DNA of 64,000 nucleotides, taken from the NCBI RefSeq assembly GCF_900103455.1, contig NZ_FNHI01000001.1, positions 310,001 through 374,000 on the forward strand. Reading direction: 5' to 3'. Within the stretch, counting starts at the first letter, position 1. Each line of letters begins with the position of its first letter. The translations under genes were made by a program, and so were the position numbers. Of the stretch, positions 25,851-33,328 are shown one piece after another. Source of the stretch: Streptomyces wuyuanensis (lineage in GTDB: Bacteria; Actinomycetota; Actinomycetes; Streptomycetales; Streptomycetaceae). A model generated the notes under the pieces. That model was not told the origin of the DNA and made no database searches. It worked only from the letters and a program-made list of their open reading frames with translations.

Positions 25851-27233
25851 GTGTCGCACATGCTGCCGGACCATGCCGAGCGGCTCCTGAGGGAGCTGCA
25901 CGCCTCTCTCGGGCTCCGCAAGCGTCCCGAGGACGTCGCCCAGCTGATCCAGGACCTCTTCCGCGCGCGGAACACGGAGCCCGACCCCGCCACCGCCGCG
26001 GCCCTGGACAAGGCCACCGAACATTCGCTGCACAGGCTGTGGCACGGCTACACCTCCATGCTGGAGGACTTCGCCCGGCCGGTCGGGGCGCAGCGCCAAC
26101 TCGCCCGAGCCTCGGCCCTGTTCACGAACGTGGCGGACCTCGCCCCGGAGGCCGGCGACGATCCGGCCGAGATCGAGTCGGTGATCCGCCGGGCCGGTGA
26201 CGAGATCCGCCGCGCCTACGGCGACAACGACTTCGGCATGGACCGGCTGAACCGGGCCGAGCGCGCAGAGGCCGGCATCGGGGAGATCTCCAAGCGCCAG
26301 TACAACAAGCGCTTCCGGCTGCTGCGGAGGATGGAGGCCAAGCTCGCCAGGGTCTTTCACGAGCAGCGCCGTCGTGCGGTCACGATCACCGGCAAGGGCG
26401 CGCTCGCGCACACCCTGCCGTACGAGACGTTCGCCGCTGACCCCGACACCGCCGCGTTCGTCGCCTATCTCACCGCCCGCGCCCACATGCGCAGCATCTT
26501 CACCGACGGCACGCAGCGGCGCCCGTACGACGACGTCGCCGACGCCCTGTTCCAGCGGCTGAGGTCGGAACCCGCGCGGACGAACTGGTACGCGGTCGCG
26601 CACGCGCATCCCACGGCCGAGGTGCTCGGGCACGTCTCCGACGGGGACCTCGCCCGCCTGCTGGTGCGCTGGAACCGGTTCCTGCGCGACGTGGCCGAGC
26701 TGCTGGAGGCCGCCTGGAACCGCTCCCGGCTGGAACGGGACACCATGATCGTGCGGTCGGGGAACGACTCGTCGACGTGGAACCAGGCCGCGCAGGCCTG
26801 GGGCACCGCCCGGACGCACTGGTTCGCGCTCCTCACCGAACTCGGCGAGGAGCGGATCCTGGACCGGGTCTGCCCCGGCAAGGTGCCCCGCCTGATGGCA
26901 GCGGACGTGGCCTACTGGCACCGCAGGAGCGGCGGCGGACTGCACCCCGACACCCTTGTCTGGGCCGAACTGCCGCTTCCCTGGGAGGTCCTGCGGGGCG
27001 AGGCAGAGTGCCCGCGCTCGCTGGTCGAGGAGGTCTGCGCGCGCCACAGGGTCGATCCGGTGGCGGGCGGCTGGACCGCGCAGCGGCCCGCCCCGCAGGC
27101 CGTCCGCTTCAGCCGCACCCCGGAACTGGTGCACGGCGTCGCCGTCGGCGATCCGCTGATGGCGAGCGCGCTGCGGTCCGCGGGGGTGTTCTCGGGCAAG
27201 GGCAAGCACGCCGCCGCCCTGGAGTGGCTGTGA
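25851..27233 (+). CDS. Conserved hypothetical protein, all-helical, 460 aa
   Basis: The product has no signal peptide, membrane segment or known catalytic motif. It is rich in Arg, Glu and Ala and looks entirely helical (HAERLLRELHASLGLRKRPE, RQYNKRFRLLRRMEAKLARV, DLARLLVRWNRFLRDVAELL). The basic, Trp-containing middle (SGNDSSTWNQAAQAWGTART) could bind nucleic acid, but this is a guess. The start may be the GTG at 25851 or the ATG at 25860, the latter having AGGGTG upstream. A tRNA-like element lies 196 bases downstream on the same strand, and the region between them has a 21-bp direct repeat. I do not recognise the family. Confidence 0.7.
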   Translation: MSHMLPDHAERLLRELHASLGLRKRPEDVAQLIQDLFRARNTEPDPATAAALDKATEHSLHRLWHGYTSMLEDFARPVGAQRQLARASALFTNVADLAPEAGDDPAEIESVIRRAGDEIRRAYGDNDFGMDRLNRAERAEAGIGEISKRQYNKRFRLLRRMEAKLARVFHEQRRRAVTITGKGALAHTLPYETFAADPDTAAFVAYLTARAHMRSIFTDGTQRRPYDDVADALFQRLRSEPARTNWYAVAHAHPTAEVLGHVSDGDLARLLVRWNRFLRDVAELLEAAWNRSRLERDTMIVRSGNDSSTWNQAAQAWGTARTHWFALLTELGEERILDRVCPGKVPRLMAADVAYWHRRSGGGLHPDTLVWAELPLPWEVLRGEAECPRSLVEEVCARHRVDPVAGGWTAQRPAPQAVRFSRTPELVHGVAVGDPLMASALRSAGVFSGKGKHAAALEWL

Positions 27234-27272
27234 CCGGACGCTGAGCGCCAGTGACGGGACGCTGAGCGCCCG
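27231..27272. repeat. 21-bp direct repeat, two tandem copies
   Basis: Copies at 27231-27251 and 27252-27272 share TGAC-GGACGCTGAGCGCC and lie right after the stop of the 460-aa gene. Confidence 0.7.
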
Positions 27273-27428
27273 TGATCGGCCCGGTACGGCCCGACGGGCC
27301 CGGTGGCGTCGCGCCGAGGGCGCCGGAGCCGTCTCTGCGCGCAGCGCGCCCGGCCACCGCGAGCCGCCGCAGGCCGTCCGAAATGGAGTTGCCCACGGAC
27401 ACCCCGGCGGACGAGGATCGGGCGCGGC

Positions 27429-27501
27429 GGCGAGGAAGCTCTGCGGAGGAGCGCCCGGCTCGATCTCCGGGTGGACGTAGGTTCGAATCCTGCCCTTGCC
27501 G
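27429..27501 (+). ncRNA. tRNA-like element with 8-nt anticodon loop
   Basis: A cloverleaf can be drawn in full: acceptor 27429-27435 with 27494-27500 (one G-U), D-stem GCTC/GAGC (27438-27441 with 27449-27452) around a GG-containing loop, anticodon stem CCCGG/CCGGG (27454-27458 with 27467-27471), a 5-nt variable region and a canonical T-arm (GTAGG-TTCGAAT-CCTGC, 27477-27493). The anticodon loop is 8 nt (CTCGATCT) instead of 7, and has no purine where position 37 should be. Position 8 is A and the first D-loop base is T, the reverse of the normal U8-A14 pair. The acceptor helix can be extended to 12 bp (27424-27505) and is followed by TCTTCTTT. CCA is not encoded. I read it as tRNA-derived and expressed, or as a pseudogene; a normal decoding tRNA is unlikely. 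Confidence 0.6.
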
Positions 27502-27553
27502 CCGCTCTTCTTTCCCCGGGGCGGCGCCCGTGCGCGGACATGCACCCGGCTGC

Positions 27554-27578
27554 GGCCCCGGCGGAATCGCCCGGGGCC
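27554..27578 (-). terminator. Hairpin terminator after the MerR gene
   Basis: A perfect 8-bp stem (GGCCCCGG / CCGGGGCC) with a 9-nt loop lies just after the stop of the minus-strand MerR gene. Confidence 0.6.
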
Positions 27579-27588
27579 GGTTCCGGGT

Positions 27589-28569
27589 TCAGACCCCGTG
27601 CCGCGCGGTCCCCTCGTGCCGCGCGGTCCCCTCGTGCCGCGCGGTCCCCGCGTCCAGCGCGGCGCAGAGCCAGTCGTGGGCGGAGCCCGGATTCGGCTCG
27701 GGTGGGCTCCCCGGTGCGGTGGCCAGATCGGCCGTGAGCTGCCAGTACAGGTCGATACGGGGGTCCGCGGCCAGTTGCCGGCCGAGGAGCCGGCGGAAGT
27801 CCGGGGTGTCCCGGGTGCCGCGGGAGACGGCGTAGGCGGAGACGAAGGAGTCCAGGGCCTCGCCCGCCCGCGGGGGTCGCCCCGCCCGCAGCTCGGCCGA
27901 GGCCAGCGCGTACGCCTCGCCGAGACCGTCGTAGAGCACGGCGGGACGGTAGCCCCGGTCGGGCAGGTGCACCGCGGGCTGCGGCCGGACGGAGCCGGAG
28001 CAGTTCCCGGACACCAGCGCGTGCAGCCGCGCGAAGGCCCACACCTGCGCGGGCGTCGGGTCGTCGGGGATCTGGGGAACCGCCTGGTCGAGGAAGGCGG
28101 AGACCACCCGGGCGGGCAGCCGCGGCGGCAGCCAGTACCGCCAGAACCGTGCCATCGAGGCGGTACTGGGCGGGACGGTCACGGCGCCGATCAGCCGGAG
28201 CCGTTCGGCGCGTTCGCCGGCGTCGCAGTCGCGCAGCAGCCGGAGCGACGCCTCCCGCCAGCGCATGGCGGCCAGTTGGGAGCCCAGCACCTGCAACCGG
28301 TCGCCGATCGCGCTCTCCAGGGCGTCGCCCAGCGCCTCGTCGCCGTGGTCCAGGACCCGGCCGACCTCGGGCACCGGCAGATCGAGCCCGCGCAGTGAGC
28401 GGATCAGCCGGAGCCGGTCCAGTGCTTCGGGGCCGTACCGGCGGTGCCCGCCCGCGCTGCGGCCCGATTCGGGCAGCAGGCCGCGGTCCGAATAGAAGCG
28501 GACCGTCTTGACGGTGACGCCCGCACGCTCGGCGAGCTCTCCGATCGTCCATGTGCCGTCGGGCGACAA
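27589..28569 (-). CDS. MerR-family transcriptional regulator with large ligand-binding region
   Basis: The N-terminal winged helix (WTIGELAERAGVTVKTVRFY, then GRSAGGHRRYGPEALDRLRLI) is a clear MerR DNA-binding domain, followed by a dimerisation helix. The remaining 200 residues are an effector domain that I do not recognise; it contains one Cys pair-free core and is not like a metal sensor. A TTG start at 28569 is the only fitting start, with GGGAGG 10 bases upstream. The C-terminus ends in three six-residue repeats (GTARHE, GTARHE, GTARHG), encoded by 18-bp DNA repeats. It is divergent from an alpha/beta hydrolase whose promoter has the 19-bp spacer typical of MerR targets, so it probably controls that gene. 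Confidence 0.9.
   Translation of the reverse strand: MSPDGTWTIGELAERAGVTVKTVRFYSDRGLLPESGRSAGGHRRYGPEALDRLRLIRSLRGLDLPVPEVGRVLDHGDEALGDALESAIGDRLQVLGSQLAAMRWREASLRLLRDCDAGERAERLRLIGAVTVPPSTASMARFWRYWLPPRLPARVVSAFLDQAVPQIPDDPTPAQVWAFARLHALVSGNCSGSVRPQPAVHLPDRGYRPAVLYDGLGEAYALASAELRAGRPPRAGEALDSFVSAYAVSRGTRDTPDFRRLLGRQLAADPRIDLYWQLTADLATAPGSPPEPNPGSAHDWLCAALDAGTARHEGTARHEGTARHGV
27601..27654. repeat. Three 18-bp tandem repeats at the 3' end of the MerR gene
   Basis: Units at 27601-27618, 27619-27636 and 27637-27654 (the last with two changes) begin CCGCGCGGTCCCC and encode the GTARH(E/G) repeats at the protein's C-terminus. Confidence 0.9.
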
Positions 28570-28588
28570 GGCTCGAGCCTCCCTCGGG

Positions 28589-28619
28589 TTGAACCTCCCT
28601 CAGGGGGAGTTCCTACGGT
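28589..28619 (+). promoter_or_regulatory. MerR-type promoter with 19-bp spacer and dyad operator
   Basis: A -35 TTGAAC (28589-28594) and a -10 TACGGT (28614-28619) are separated by 19 bases, the overlong spacing that MerR regulators correct by twisting the DNA. The spacer carries an imperfect dyad (AACCTCCCT and AGGGGGAGTT) centred between the boxes. It drives the hydrolase gene that begins 65 bases later and lies next to the MerR gene. Confidence 0.7.
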
Positions 28620-28683
28620 ACCCGGACCGGACCGGCCCACGGGGGCCGGCCGTGCGGAACGTGCCCTGGCCGAGGAGGCGTTG

Positions 28684-29511
28684 ATGACGGAGTTCGTGCT
28701 GGTGTCGGGCGGTCACACCGGAGGATGGATCTGGCGCGAGGTGGCCGCCGGGCTGCGGGGGGCTGGGGCCGGAGCGCACCCGGCGACCCTGACGGGACTG
28801 GGGGACCGCCGTCATCTCGCCGGCCCCGGAACGGACATGGACACCCACGTCGAGGACCTGGTGCAGCTCATCGACCACGTCGACGCGCCGGAGGCCGTCC
28901 TCGTCGGTCACTGCTACGGCATCTACCCGGTGCTCGGTGCCGCCGGCCGGCGCCCCGACCGGGTCGCCCGGATCGTGTACGTGGACGCGCCCCTGCCCCG
29001 CGACGGCCTCTCCCTGCTGGACCAGGTCCGCGAACAGATGCCGGAAGGGCCCGTCCGTGACCGGATGCTGGGGCAGCCCGCCCGGGCCGAGGGCGGCTGG
29101 CGCGTGCCCGCGCCCACGCCGGAGGAGTGGCGGCAGTGGGGGAACCTCGCGGGTGTCTCCGAAGAGGCCCTCGCCCGGCTGGCGCACCTCGCCGCACCCC
29201 AGCCGGTGCGCACGCTCACCCAGCCGGTCCGGTTCACGGACGTGGTGGACGAGCTGCCCATGACGGGCGTCTTCTGCACGGTCGGCGGCACGATGGACAT
29301 CGCCGGGGTCCAGGCCCTGGTGGCGACGGGCAACCCGCTCTTCCGGCAGCTCGCCGAGCCGCGGTGGGGATTCTTCGAACTCGCCACCGGCCACTGGCCG
29401 ATGCTGTCCGCGCCGGACGAACTCGCGACGGTACTGCTGCGCGCCGCCGCGGGCGAGGGACACCGGGTGGCGAGGGCCGAAGGCGTCCGCGAAGGTGCGC
29501 CCACGGGGTGA
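28684..29511 (+). CDS. Alpha/beta hydrolase with Cys nucleophile
   Basis: The 275-aa enzyme is an alpha/beta hydrolase of the EstC/hydroxynitrile lyase-like type (VLVSGGHTGGWIWREVAAGL, then GLGDRRHLAGPGTDMDTHVED). The nucleophile elbow reads VGHCYGIYP, so a Cys takes the place of the usual Ser, as in dienelactone hydrolases. The catalytic His is in ELATGHWPMLS; the acid residue is probably in FCTVGGTMDIAG. GAGGAGG lies a few bases before the ATG at 28684. The start is downstream of the MerR-type promoter, so expression is probably induced by the MerR ligand, which may also be the substrate. The natural substrate is unknown. Confidence 0.85.
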   Translation: MTEFVLVSGGHTGGWIWREVAAGLRGAGAGAHPATLTGLGDRRHLAGPGTDMDTHVEDLVQLIDHVDAPEAVLVGHCYGIYPVLGAAGRRPDRVARIVYVDAPLPRDGLSLLDQVREQMPEGPVRDRMLGQPARAEGGWRVPAPTPEEWRQWGNLAGVSEEALARLAHLAAPQPVRTLTQPVRFTDVVDELPMTGVFCTVGGTMDIAGVQALVATGNPLFRQLAEPRWGFFELATGHWPMLSAPDELATVLLRAAAGEGHRVARAEGVREGAPTG

Positions 29512-29594
29512 TGCCACGGTGCGGTGGGCGCCCTCGCGGGCCGCTCCGCGGCACGATGGGCCGTGTCCCGGCCTCTGCGAACCGCGGGTGTTCC

Positions 29595-29757
29595 GGGGGT
29601 CTCGGGGTTTCCGGGAATCTCGCGGGTCGTGGGGGTCTCGGGGGTTTCCGGGAGTCTCGCGGGTCCCTCGAATCTCGGGAGTCCCGGGAACGGCGGGTGC
29701 CCGGGGAGTCTCAGATGTCCCGGGAGTCTCAGGTGTCCCGGGAACTCTGGTGTCCCG
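29595..29757. repeat. Intergenic repeat region (34-bp pair and 18-bp tandem repeats)
   Basis: Two copies of about 34 bp (29595-29628 and 29631-29665, beginning GGGGGTCTCGGGG) are followed by three 18-bp units (29705-29722, 29723-29740, 29741-29757, with GTCTCAG-TGTCCCG). The whole tract is built from GGGTCTC and TCCCGGGA motifs and occupies most of the gap before the arginase-like gene. Confidence 0.85.
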
Positions 29758-29784
29758 GGGCGTGCCCACACAAGGAGTCCGTGC

Positions 29785-30711
29785 GTGCGCGAAATCGCGA
29801 TCATCGAGGCACCGTCTGTGCTCGGCCTGCGGCCGTCCGGCGTGCAGGACCTGCCGACGGCCCTCCTCGACGCCGGGCTTCTCGACCAACCCGGGGCGGT
29901 ACGGGGCGGCCGCCTGGAGGCCCCGCCGTACGACCCCGAGCGGGACCCCGGCACCGGAGTCCTCAACCCCGGCGCCATCGCGAGCTATTCCGTCGTGCTC
30001 GCCGACACGGTCGGCGACATCCTCGACCGAGGGGCGTTCCCGCTGGTCCTCGGAGGCGACTGCAGCATCCTGCTCGGCAATCTCCTCGCCCTGCGCCGCC
30101 GCGGACGCCACGGCCTGCTCTTCCTGGACGGCCACACCGACTTCTACCAGCCGTCGGCCGAGCCGCTCGGCGAGGCGGCCTCCATGGACCTCGCCCTGGT
30201 CACGGGCCGCGGCCCCCGTCTCCTCACCGACCTGGAGGGCAGTGGGCCGCTGGTGCGGGACGAGGACGTCGTGGCGTTCGGCTTCCGCGACTCCGCCGAA
30301 TCCGCGGAGGCCGGTATGCAGCCGCTCCCGCCTGAGCTGCACGCGGTCGACCTCGACGCCGTACGCGCGGCGGGTGCCGAAGCCGCGGCCCGCGACGCGG
30401 TCGCCCGGCTCACCGGCCGCGCGAGCGCCGGATACTGGGTCCACCTGGACGTCGACGTCCTGGACGACGCGGTCATGCCGGCCGTCGACTACCGCCGGCC
30501 CGGCGGACTGACCTGGTCGGAACTGGAGAGCGTGCTGCGGACCGCGCTGGCCGACGAGCGGGCCGCCGGCCTCGACGTCACGATCTTCAACCCACGGCTC
30601 GACCCGGACGGCGGCATCGCGGCCCGCCTCACGGAGTGCCTGCGTCACGGCCTGTCGGCGCTGACCGGAAGGGGCGACCCGGGCAGGACGAGTGGCGAGG
30701 CCCCGGCCTGA
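29785..30711 (+). CDS. Arginase/agmatinase-superfamily enzyme with altered metal ligand
   Basis: The 308-aa protein has the arginase (ureohydrolase) fold, whose members hydrolyse guanidino groups with two Mn ions. Motifs in order are LVLGGDCSILLGN, LFLDGHTDFYQP and WVHLDVDVLDDAVMPA. The Asp and His ligands of the second and third motifs are kept, but the usual GGDHS is GGDCS, so one metal-binding His is replaced by Cys. The GTG start at 29785 has AAGGAG 7 bases upstream; an in-frame extension to 29524 would add the Gly/Pro-rich repeat tract and is not credible. Substrate is not clear: arginine, agmatine, guanidinobutyrate and formiminoglutamate are all possible. Confidence 0.88.
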   Translation: MREIAIIEAPSVLGLRPSGVQDLPTALLDAGLLDQPGAVRGGRLEAPPYDPERDPGTGVLNPGAIASYSVVLADTVGDILDRGAFPLVLGGDCSILLGNLLALRRRGRHGLLFLDGHTDFYQPSAEPLGEAASMDLALVTGRGPRLLTDLEGSGPLVRDEDVVAFGFRDSAESAEAGMQPLPPELHAVDLDAVRAAGAEAAARDAVARLTGRASAGYWVHLDVDVLDDAVMPAVDYRRPGGLTWSELESVLRTALADERAAGLDVTIFNPRLDPDGGIAARLTECLRHGLSALTGRGDPGRTSGEAPA

Positions 30712-30896
30712 ACGTAGGTCCGGCCCACCCGCCGTGAGGCCCTGTCAGCGGTGCCGCCGGTGAAGGAACGCCGTCCGGGCACCCGGCGGGGACGCCTGCG
30801 GACGATCTCCATGGACAGGGTGCTCGGAACGGCGTATGTTCCGCGAGCGGTCGCTGACCTGGGCGAGCGCTCGTGTTCCCGTGGGGGGTTCTTCTC

Positions 30897-31580
30897 GTGT
30901 CCGTCGATTCCGTCAGCGCCGCACCGACCGGCCGGACGGGTGTGCGTTCGCTCAGAGGGCTCGGTGTCGCCGTCGTCCTGCTCCTCGGCCTGGTGATCGC
31001 GGCGGACGTCTTCGCCGTCGTCGCCGGAGCGAGGATGTACGCCTTCTGGGGTGCGGAGCCCGTCGACTTCGAGGTGTACTCCGAGTGGGAACGGCTCTAC
31101 CGCTGGTCCGATGTGGCCACGATGAGCACCTTCGTGGCCTGTGGCGTCGTCTTCATCCTCTGGTTCCGCCGCGCGCGGATCAACGCCGAGGTCTTCGCTC
31201 CGGACGGGCACAGTCTCGTGCGCGGCTGGGCGGTGTGGGGCTGGCTCGTGCCGGTCGTGAACCTGTGGATCCCGCGCCGGGTCGCCCTCGACATCTGGTC
31301 GGCGAGCACCACGGGCGCCCACCTCGGCCAGGCGCCCCGGCAGTCGAGCGGACTCGTCAATGCCTGGTGGACGCTCTGGGTCGTGAGCACCGTCCCCACG
31401 GCCCTGGCGACATGGAGCCACGCCAAGGCCGAGGGGCCGGCCGAAACGCGGCAGGCGGTGGCCCTGACGCTGCTCTCCGTGCTGCTCGACATCGCGGCCG
31501 CGGTGCTGGCCGTCCGCGTCGTCCGGCGTCTTACGGCCATGCAGCACCGCAAGGCGCTGGAGGCCACGCCGGTGCCTTAG
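30897..31580 (+). CDS. DUF4328 membrane protein
   Basis: The 227-aa protein has five or so hydrophobic segments (for example GLGVAVVLLLGLVIAADVFA, FVACGVVFILWF and LLSVLLDIAAAVLAVRVV) with short basic loops, typical of the DUF4328 family in actinobacteria. The motifs RWSDVATMSTFVACG and VRGWAVWGWLVPVVNLWIPRR are the most family-like. The GTG start at 30897 follows GGGGGG; an upstream GTG at 30873 is possible. It is convergent with the DUF397 gene with only 3 bases between. No function is known. Confidence 0.8.
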   Translation: MSVDSVSAAPTGRTGVRSLRGLGVAVVLLLGLVIAADVFAVVAGARMYAFWGAEPVDFEVYSEWERLYRWSDVATMSTFVACGVVFILWFRRARINAEVFAPDGHSLVRGWAVWGWLVPVVNLWIPRRVALDIWSASTTGAHLGQAPRQSSGLVNAWWTLWVVSTVPTALATWSHAKAEGPAETRQAVALTLLSVLLDIAAAVLAVRVVRRLTAMQHRKALEATPVP

Positions 31581-31583
31581 GTG

Positions 31584-31832
31584 TCAGTTCCGGGTGGCGT
31601 AGGCAACGAAGTCCGCCCAGGCGGTGGGGGAGAGGGCGAGCCGGGGGCCCTGGGTGTGCTTGGAGTCCCGGACGTGGACGGTGGTGGGGCAGGCGGCGAC
31701 CTCGACGCAGTCGCCTGAACCGCCGCTGCTGTAGGAGGACTTGTGCCAGGAGAGCGCGACCTCCACGCAGTCGTCGCCGGATCCACTGCTGTAGCTGCTC
31801 TTGAACCAGGCCAGTTCCGCCGTGCCGCTCAT
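31584..31832 (-). CDS. DUF397 protein with two tandem motifs
   Basis: This 82-aa protein contains two copies of the DUF397 N-terminal motif (WFKSSYSSGSGDDCVEVA and WHKSSYSSGGSGDCVEVA) followed by the usual ending VRDSKHTQGPRLALSPTAWADFVAYA. A single copy is the norm, so this is a motif duplication. Its ATG overlaps the stop of the XRE gene (ATGA), so the two are translationally coupled. In Streptomyces, XRE-DUF5753 (WhiJ-like) and DUF397 proteins form paralogous pairs that control development and antibiotic production, the small protein acting with the DNA-binding partner. Confidence 0.92.
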   Translation of the reverse strand: MSGTAELAWFKSSYSSGSGDDCVEVALSWHKSSYSSGGSGDCVEVAACPTTVHVRDSKHTQGPRLALSPTAWADFVAYATRN

Positions 31833-32677
31833 AGCACTCCTCGCATCCGCCGCAACAGGCTCAGGGAGTCCTCCAGGGTAAGAGCCTGTGAGCGCATCCT
31901 GGCATACCGCATCTGGAGCATGCTGACCACTTTCGCGTCGGAGACGAACTGACCGCTCTCCTGCCCCTCGCAGTAGCCGAACCACTTGTTGTCGGGGGTC
32001 TCCAGCAGCTGCATCGGGCCGTCGAGCCCCGCATGGCTCTCCCGCACCAGCGGCATGATCTGGAGCTCGATGTTGCGCAGTCCGGCCAGTTCGAGGATGT
32101 GGTCGACCAGCTCGCGGGTCACCGCCGCGCCCCCCGTCCGCCGAAGGAACAGGTGCTCCTCGAGGATGAAGCCGTACGCCGTGTTGGGGCGTTCCCGCAG
32201 CAGCCGCTGCCGTTCCAGCCGGGCCGTCATCTGCGCCTCGATCTGCTCGTCCCCCAGCGGCGGGAGCTGGTTGACGAACAGCGTCCGGGCGTACGCCTCC
32301 GTCTGCAACAGGTCCGGAATCAACCGGCATTCATACGTGTAGAGACTGCTCGCCACCGCCTCCAGCCGCACCCACCTCCGGAACCACGCCGCCAGCCCCG
32401 GCCGCCGCGAGAGGTGCCGCGCGGCCCGCCGCAGCGCCCCCGTGTTCCCGAGCGCCGCCTCCGCCCGCTCCACGAAGTCGTCGTCCGGCATCCGGCGGCC
32501 CAGTTCGATCGAGGCCACCGTGTGCTTGGAGTACCCCACGAGCGGGGCGAAGTCGCCGCGGCTGAGGCCCGCGTGCTCGCGTAACGCCTGGACCACCGCG
32601 CCGAACGTCCTGAGACTGTCCGAGGACTCCGGCTCCGTCGCGTTCGTACCGGCTCCGCCGGTGTCCGTCATCGCCAT
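31829..32677 (-). CDS. WhiJ-like XRE-family regulator (DUF5753)
   Basis: The 282-aa protein has an N-terminal helix-turn-helix (ALREHAGLSRGDFAPLVGYSK, then HTVASIELGRRMP) and a C-terminal DUF5753 domain (LYTYECRLIPDLLQTEAYAR, EEHLFLRRTGG, NIELQIMPL, ESHAGLDGPMQLLE), the architecture of WhiJ and its many Streptomyces paralogues. I used the ATG at 32677; a second in-frame ATG is 6 bases downstream. It is coupled to the DUF397 gene and divergent from an ATP-binding anti-sigma-like gene. That triad is the standard WhiJ-locus arrangement, repeated many times in Streptomyces genomes, and probably acts as a specific on/off switch for unknown targets. Confidence 0.93.
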   Translation of the reverse strand: MAMTDTGGAGTNATEPESSDSLRTFGAVVQALREHAGLSRGDFAPLVGYSKHTVASIELGRRMPDDDFVERAEAALGNTGALRRAARHLSRRPGLAAWFRRWVRLEAVASSLYTYECRLIPDLLQTEAYARTLFVNQLPPLGDEQIEAQMTARLERQRLLRERPNTAYGFILEEHLFLRRTGGAAVTRELVDHILELAGLRNIELQIMPLVRESHAGLDGPMQLLETPDNKWFGYCEGQESGQFVSDAKVVSMLQMRYARMRSQALTLEDSLSLLRRMRGVL

Positions 32678-32793
32678 CGGACCATGGTCACGGATGGTGA
32701 CGCGTACCGTCCACCCGGAGTGCGCGTACGCTGACGGGGCGTACACGGCTCCCCTCTGGAGAAACCCCTGGTAAGGCCGTCAGATTGGGGTTC

Positions 32794-33270
32794 ATGACCG
32801 CACCGGCCACCCCACCGACCGCCACCGCCGCGCCCCGACCGCCCGTCACCGTACGTGTGTTCACGCAGCGCTTCAGCTCCACACCGCGCGGCGCCCGGCT
32901 CGCCCGGCACCTCGCGCTCCACCAGCTCCACTCCTGGGGCGTTCCACACGGGACGGAGGTGTCCGAGACCGCGGCCGTGCTGGTCGCCGAACTGGCGGCG
33001 AACGCGGTGACCCACGGCCGCGTACCGGGGCGGGACTTCGAGCTGAGGCTCGCGCTCGCCCCGGGGAAGCTCACCGTCGACGTGTCGGACACGCGGGGCG
33101 AGCGCCGTCCGCCCCGGCCCGGAGCGACCGGCTTCCCGGCCGACCCGGCCGGTGACGCGGAGACCGGCCGGGGCCTGGTGCTCGTCGCCGCGCTCGCCGA
33201 CCGGTGGTCGGTCCTCGACCGCGTGCCGGTCGGGAAGACCGTGCGCGCCGAACTCGACCTGCCGCGGTGA
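32794..33270 (+). CDS. ATP-binding protein (HATPase_c, anti-sigma-like)
   Basis: This 158-aa protein is a stand-alone GHKL-type ATPase of the RsbW/anti-sigma factor kind. It has the N-box (VAELAANAVTHGR), the G1-like segment (LTVDVSDTRGERRPP) and the G2-like GRGLVLVAALADRW. The first 30 residues are Ala/Pro/Thr-rich and probably disordered. The ATG at 32794 is used. It is divergent from the WhiJ-like gene, completing the usual triad. Whether it binds a sigma factor, a phosphatase or the regulator itself is unknown. Confidence 0.9.
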   Translation: MTAPATPPTATAAPRPPVTVRVFTQRFSSTPRGARLARHLALHQLHSWGVPHGTEVSETAAVLVAELAANAVTHGRVPGRDFELRLALAPGKLTVDVSDTRGERRPPRPGATGFPADPAGDAETGRGLVLVAALADRWSVLDRVPVGKTVRAELDLPR

Positions 33271-33328
33271 GCGTTCGCCAGTCGCCTCCGGTGCCGGGCT
33301 ACTCCACGGGCTGCGGCAGGTCGCCGGG

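Noticed and set aside
27429..27501. Ordinary decoding tRNA (Ser, anticodon CGA)
   Set aside because: The anticodon loop is 8 nt, position 37 is not a purine and the long variable arm of tRNA-Ser is absent.
26912..28552. 546-codon minus-strand frame upstream of the MerR region
   Set aside because: It is Arg-rich and antisense to or out of frame with the MerR and 460-aa genes.
29524..29784. N-terminal extension of the arginase-like protein with collagen-like Gly repeats
   Set aside because: The tract is open in other frames too, has no ribosome site before it, and the GTG at 29785 has a good one.
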